Source: Alphaproteobacteria bacterium (GTDB taxonomy: Bacteria; Pseudomonadota; Alphaproteobacteria; Acetobacterales; Acetobacteraceae). From it: a stretch of DNA of 54,054 bases. Below are positions 50,703 to 54,054 of this stretch, one piece after another (the stretch's first letter is position 1; each line of letters starts with the position of its first letter). The translations under genes and the position numbers were made by a program. The DNA lies in assembly GCA_016869715.1 (NCBI GenBank), contig VGDM01000019.1:1-54054 (forward strand), read 5' to 3'. Under the pieces are notes generated by a model. The model had not been told where the DNA came from. It ran no database searches and worked only from the letters and a program-made list of their open reading frames with translations.

Positions 50703-51677
50703 TTATTTGGGCTCGAGATGCCCGCCAAAGCCATGGCGCATGGCCGAAAGCGCGCGATCGCCGAAATTGACATGATCACGCGACCGGAAGCGGGCATAAA
50801 GCGCCGCCGTCAGCACCGGTGCAGCCACAGCGGTTTCCACCGCCTGCTGCACCGTCCAGCGGCCTTCGCCGGAATCCCCCACCTTGCCAGAATATTTCGC
50901 AAGATCAGGGTCTTCAGCCAAGGCGCTCGCGGTCAGATCCAATAGCCAGGAGGTAATGACCGAACCGCGCCGCCAAGCTTCCGTTACATCGGCGATATCC
51001 ACGCTAAGGCGCTGATGTTCCGGTAATTCAGGGCTATTGGCATGGCGCAGCAGATCAAGCCCTTCGGCCAGCGCCTGCATCATGCCGTATTCAATGCCGT
51101 TATGCACCATCTTGACCAGATGCCCCGCGCCGTGATCGCCGCAATGAAGCCAACCTTCTGCGATATTTACGGGGCGTCCTTCACGTCTTGGTGTGATTGG
51201 AATATCCCCCTGGCCAGGCGCCAGCGCGGTGAAAATCGGCGCCAGCCGCGCCACCGGCGCAGCCTTGCCGCCGATCATGAGGCAATAACCGCGCTTCAGC
51301 CCCCAAACCCCTCCCGAGGTGCCGATATCAAGGTAATCAATTCCTTGGGCAGCGAGTACCTTGGCGCGGCGGATATCATCCTTCCAATGGGTATTGCCGC
51401 CATCTATCGCGGTATCACCCGGTGAGAGCAGCCCGCCCAGCTGTTCCAGCGCGTCTTCCGTCGGCGCGCCATGGGGCAGCATGACCCACACCGCGCGCGG
51501 CGCGCTCAGCGCCGCGACAAGCCCAGCGAGGTCCGTAACACCCACTGCGCCCTCGGTAGCCAAGGCGGCTACGGTGGCGGCATCCTTGTCCCACACGACG
51601 GCGCAATGCCCCGCCTGCATGAGCCGCCGCGCGATATTCCCGCCCATCCGGCCCAGACCGACAATGCCGATTTCCAT
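50703..51677 (-). CDS. gnd: 6-phosphogluconate dehydrogenase, decarboxylating (short type)
   Basis: The 324-residue protein starts MEIGIVGLGRMGGNIARRLM with the Rossmann GxGxxG, then VWVMLPHGAPTEDAL, DGGNTHWKDDIRRAKVL, IDYLDIGTSGGVWGLKRGYC (6PG binding), GAGHLVKMVHNGIEYGMMQA with the catalytic Lys, and SWLLDLTASAL. At about 325 residues it belongs to the short, GndA/YqeC-like class often using NAD, not the 470-residue class. It converts 6-phosphogluconate to ribulose-5-phosphate. It is directly upstream of gntK. A Met 30 residues earlier gives a tail unlike the family. Confidence 0.94.
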   Translation of the reverse strand: MEIGIVGLGRMGGNIARRLMQAGHCAVVWDKDAATVAALATEGAVGVTDLAGLVAALSAPRAVWVMLPHGAPTEDALEQLGGLLSPGDTAIDGGNTHWKDDIRRAKVLAAQGIDYLDIGTSGGVWGLKRGYCLMIGGKAAPVARLAPIFTALAPGQGDIPITPRREGRPVNIAEGWLHCGDHGAGHLVKMVHNGIEYGMMQALAEGLDLLRHANSPELPEHQRLSVDIADVTEAWRRGSVITSWLLDLTASALAEDPDLAKYSGKVGDSGEGRWTVQQAVETAVAAPVLTAALYARFRSRDHVNFGDRALSAMRHGFGGHLEPK

Positions 51678-51690
51678 GGATTGCGCCCCC

Positions 51691-52812
51691 TCAAACCAAA
51701 GCCGCGCGCACGCGACCGATAAAACCATCCATCGCCTTGGGATCCGTCCAGCGCAGCACCGCGACAATGCCCGAGCTTGGGTCCACCCAGATCAGATTGC
51801 CCCCGGCGCCCGAGGCGAAAAACGCGTCCTGCGCGGCAGAGGGGAACCGCTCCCCGGACGTATTCAGCCACCACAGGAAGCCATAGGAGGGATTGAGCGC
51901 ACAGGCTTCGGTAGACCAGTCAAACCATTGCGCCGGCAGGATTTCACTGCCCGCCCAGCGGCCCCGGTTGAGTGCCAATAGCCCGATCCGCGCCTGATCC
52001 TCGGCATGGATGGCAACCCCGCCGCCCCAGTGCGTGCCGCCGGGGACGGATTGCACGCGCTTGCCATTCTCCAACGTGACCCAGGAGGTGCGATAGCCAT
52101 CCCAGCGCCACTCCCGGCTGCCGCCGATAGGGTTCAGGATGCGCTCGGCAAAGACCTCGGGCAGAGGCCGGCCGAAGCGGCGCAGCAGGGCCAGCGACAG
52201 CCGGTTCACGCGGACGTCGTTGTATTCCCAATGCGTGCCGGGCGCCTGCAATTGGCGCATGCCCTTCTTGCCCTGACCTTCGGCGCCAAGGTCGCGGCCT
52301 CGGTCAATGGTGTCGGATTTGCCGAACAGCGTGCCTTCCCATTCGGACATGTTTTGTAGCAAATGCCGCCAGGTTATCGGGGCGTTTTGGGGCGTATCAA
52401 AGCCGCCATCCTTGACGGTTTCGCCGACCCGTTGGTCGAGGTTCGGGATCAGCCCATCGGCCCAGGCAATGCCGGCTAGCATGGAAAGATAGGATTTGGC
52501 GGCGCTGAAGGTTTGGCTAACCTCACGCGTATCGCCCCAACTTGCCACGACAGCCCCACGGCGCGTGATCAGGCCGCCAGGCGCGCCGCGCGGGCTGAGC
52601 GGGCCCAGCACCTCATTATCTGGCGGCGCCTCGAAAAAGCCGCGGCCGATATGGCCGGCCAGGTCATAGGGCCAGGGGGTTTCATGCGCGGCGGCGAAAA
52701 CCACAGCCGCTTGCAACTTGGTGGCATCGAAACCGACGTCGCTGGGGTTTGTGCTTGGCCAAGCGGCCGGGACGGGGGCGGGGAAGATCATGCCGGTCAT
52801 GCGCCTGACCAT
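51691..52812 (-). CDS. Beta-lactamase-family serine hydrolase (class C-like)
   Basis: The protein (about 373 residues) carries the class-C/PBP pattern: SQTFSAAKSYLSMLAGIAWA with the SxxK nucleophile motif near residue 135, a WRHLLQNMSEWEGTLFG segment, HWEYNDVRVNRLSLALLRRF with YxN near 215, and a late loop FFASGAGGNLIWVDPSS in place of the KTG motif. No signal peptide is seen at MVRRMTGMIFPAPV. Such proteins are often esterases or D-aminopeptidases, not beta-lactamases. The start could be ATG 52812, 52800 or 52791. It lies 13 bp upstream of gnd. Confidence 0.88.
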   Translation of the reverse strand: MVRRMTGMIFPAPVPAAWPSTNPSDVGFDATKLQAAVVFAAAHETPWPYDLAGHIGRGFFEAPPDNEVLGPLSPRGAPGGLITRRGAVVASWGDTREVSQTFSAAKSYLSMLAGIAWADGLIPNLDQRVGETVKDGGFDTPQNAPITWRHLLQNMSEWEGTLFGKSDTIDRGRDLGAEGQGKKGMRQLQAPGTHWEYNDVRVNRLSLALLRRFGRPLPEVFAERILNPIGGSREWRWDGYRTSWVTLENGKRVQSVPGGTHWGGGVAIHAEDQARIGLLALNRGRWAGSEILPAQWFDWSTEACALNPSYGFLWWLNTSGERFPSAAQDAFFASGAGGNLIWVDPSSGIVAVLRWTDPKAMDGFIGRVRAALV

Positions 52813-52905
52813 GCGGCTTTCCACGCCACTCTCCAAGAGGGTACGTGCTGGACCGGGGCGCGCCAAACCGGCATGGTGGTTAGCCCTTGCAGAGGAGGAA
52901 GCCCC

Positions 52906-53598
52906 ATGGACAGCGCCACAGACAACAATGCCGGCAATTTGGATGTCATTTCGGACGCCATCTGCCCCTGGTGCTGGATCGGCAAGCGCAATTTGGATGC
53001 AGCACTTGGGATGCTGGCCGAGGAAGGACTTACCTTCAATGTCCGCTTCCGGCCCTTCCAATTGAACCCTGACATGCCGGCACAAGGCGTGGATCGGCGG
53101 GAATATCGCAGCGCCAAATTCGGCTCGCTGGAAAAATCGCAGGAATTAGACCGCCGCGTGGCCGATGCCGGGCGCATCGCGGGGCTTGAATTTCGCCCTT
53201 ATCTGATGGCGCGCACACCGAACACTTTGGAAGCGCATCGGCTGATGCGCTTGGCCGGCGCCAATGGCCGCCAGCGCGCGGTGGCCGAGGTGATCTTCCA
53301 GGCCTATTTCCAGGAGGGCAGGGATATTGGCGATGCCGCCACTCTGGCTGAACTGGGTGCGGCGGCCGGCATGTCAGCTGAAAGCCTGGCCGCCTTTGGT
53401 GCCGGCGATGCCGGGCGTCATGAGGTGCTGGCCGAGGATGAGGGCTATCGCCGTGCGGGGATTTCCGGCGTACCATCTTTTGTGCTGGACCGGCATTTGC
53501 TTTACTCTGGCGCTATGCCACCTGAGAATATGGCTGATGGGCTGCGCCGGGCGGTCGCGATTTTGCGCGAGCGGGCGCGCGAAGCTGCCGCGGAATAG
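52906..53598 (+). CDS. DsbA-family (FrnE-like) oxidoreductase
   Basis: The 230-residue protein begins MDSATDNNAGNLDVISDAIC with the active-site CPWC near residues 20-23, followed by WIGKRNLDAALG, then VRFRPFQLNPDMPAQGVDRR, TPNTLEAHRLMRLAGANGRQ, and the cis-Pro loop AGISGVPSFVLDRHLLYSGA. This is the FrnE-like branch of the DsbA/2-hydroxychromene-2-carboxylate isomerase group, cytoplasmic since no signal peptide is present. ATG 52906 has a GAGGAGGAA site. It is divergent from the serine hydrolase, about 93 bp between starts. Confidence 0.92.
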   Translation: MDSATDNNAGNLDVISDAICPWCWIGKRNLDAALGMLAEEGLTFNVRFRPFQLNPDMPAQGVDRREYRSAKFGSLEKSQELDRRVADAGRIAGLEFRPYLMARTPNTLEAHRLMRLAGANGRQRAVAEVIFQAYFQEGRDIGDAATLAELGAAAGMSAESLAAFGAGDAGRHEVLAEDEGYRRAGISGVPSFVLDRHLLYSGAMPPENMADGLRRAVAILRERAREAAAE

Positions 53599-53604
53599 GG
53601 GGCG

Positions 53605-53784
53605 TCAGCCCCCGCTCAACCACAGCGCCATCTCGGCGGCGCCCCAGGCGAGCGCCAGCAATAGCGTGAAATCACGCATTGCGCTGCGCGCCTTATCGAA
53701 GCCCGCACGGCGCGCTTGGAAACGCACGCGCACCGGGCGTTGTGGGATGATGAGGGAGGGGTCTTGGTACAGGGTGCTGCTCAT
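53605..53784 (-). CDS. Small membrane protein (59 aa), unknown
   Basis: From ATG 53784 the frame encodes MSSTLYQDPSLIIPQRPVRV, a basic middle (RFQARRAGFDKARSAMRD) and a C-terminal helix (FTLLLALAWGAAEMALWLSG) ending in Gly. The layout is that of a tail-anchored small inner-membrane protein. It ends 6 bp from the DsbA-family stop in convergent orientation. The longer frame to 53901 crosses an AT-rich leader. The family is not recognised. Confidence 0.45.
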   Translation of the reverse strand: MSSTLYQDPSLIIPQRPVRVRFQARRAGFDKARSAMRDFTLLLALAWGAAEMALWLSGG

Positions 53785-54054
53785 ACAGGCGATAAGAACA
53801 AAACAAGAACAATATTGCAAGCATAAAATGACGCTGACCGCGAAAAATTTTAACCGGTTGCTTTCATTCGTTTTCTGGGAGCATGGCCGCCTCGCAACCA
53901 TGCGGGTGCTGCATCAACACGCTATCCACCCAGCGCCCATGCCTCCACCCTGCTGCCTTGAGCGACCCTGCCTGGCTTGTCCGGCGTCAGCGCCTATGGG
54001 ACCAAATTGGCGATTTGAGTAACGGAGGATTTCTGTCTCATCGTAACCCCAAGG
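53785..54054. other. Window end, no gene identified
   Basis: An AT-rich stretch at 53790-53880 probably holds the promoter of the small membrane gene. A GGAGG at 54022-54026 near the window edge might serve a plus-strand gene that starts beyond or at the very end, but too little sequence remains to tell. Confidence 0.4.

Noticed and set aside
1..54054. CRISPR array, rRNA operon, intact prophage or intact insertion sequence
   Set aside because: No regularly spaced repeats, rRNA sequence, phage structural genes or transposase frames were seen.
54015..54054. Start of another gene at the right edge (GGAGG then CTG-SHRNPK frame)
   Set aside because: Only about six codons remain, spacing is short and no standard start codon is present.

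Overview
The window is a GC-rich chromosomal segment with an AT-rich exception near 49.3-49.6 kb. It looks like an alphaproteobacterium, most probably in or near the Acetobacteraceae/Rhodospirillales. The basis is a COQ9-family gene divergent from rpsU, a gatCAB operon, pyrB followed by a dihydroorotase-like pyrC' that lacks its metal-binding histidines, a TauE/SafE-TIGR02186-UspA operon, and the alphaproteobacterial style of rpsD and topA. This placement is inferred from protein content and was not tested against a database.

Layout. At 0-1.4 kb a tRNA-Gln(CUG) borders a scar of three truncated genes: a large serine recombinase C-terminus whose reading frame ends inside the tRNA, a glycosyltransferase C-terminus and an alginate-lyase-like C-terminus. 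From 1.7-11.7 kb the content is mostly housekeeping: def, COQ9, rpsU, rpsD, glmU-glmS, gatC-gatA-gatB and ruvX. From 11.7-23.4 kb there is a dense run of overlapping plus-strand genes: a broken membrane gene, pyrB, a GNAT gene, pyrC', plsY, an interrupted dprA, topA, rnr and a Ctp-type S41 protease. From 23.5-33.7 kb come an RraA-like gene, a palindromic repeat, a cytochrome c, a wrecked chemoreceptor-PilZ gene, an aspartate-semialdehyde-dehydrogenase-like protein without its catalytic Cys, a membrane gene cut by two in-frame TGA codons, an oxaloacetate-decarboxylase-like/alpha-hydroxyacid oxidase/MFS set, the TauE-TIGR02186-Usp operon and a truncated HdeD-like gene. From 33.9-45.4 kb are an orphan molybdopterin hydroxylase large subunit, moaB, an acyl-CoA carboxyltransferase, a broken DUF2189-type gene, a GNAT gene, a CBS-domain protein and a fused indolepyruvate ferredoxin oxidoreductase overlapping an acyl-CoA dehydrogenase. 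From 45.4-54 kb are a nucleotide-sugar/glycosyltransferase set, RidA, an AT-rich island, an unknown gene, gntK-gnd, a serine hydrolase and a DsbA-family protein.

How the genes work together. Several sets are coherent: GlmU/GlmS make UDP-GlcNAc precursors, GatCAB makes Gln-tRNA(Gln) and/or Asn-tRNA(Asn), PyrB with PyrC' probably forms an aspartate transcarbamoylase holoenzyme, GntK and Gnd process gluconate, and the oxidoreductase/acyl-CoA dehydrogenase/carboxyltransferase genes fit amino-acid-derived acyl-CoA catabolism.

The most striking property is decay. At least seven loci are broken by in-frame stops (TAG, TAA and TGA), frameshifts or truncation, and an eighth, the HdeD-like gene, has lost its C-terminus. 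They lie beside intact, overlapping housekeeping genes. Other points for follow-up are three proteins that keep a fold but lack key residues (PyrC', the ASD-like protein, the epimerase), a likely CTG start for the S41 protease, and the AT-rich island. I saw no CRISPR array, intact prophage or intact insertion sequence.
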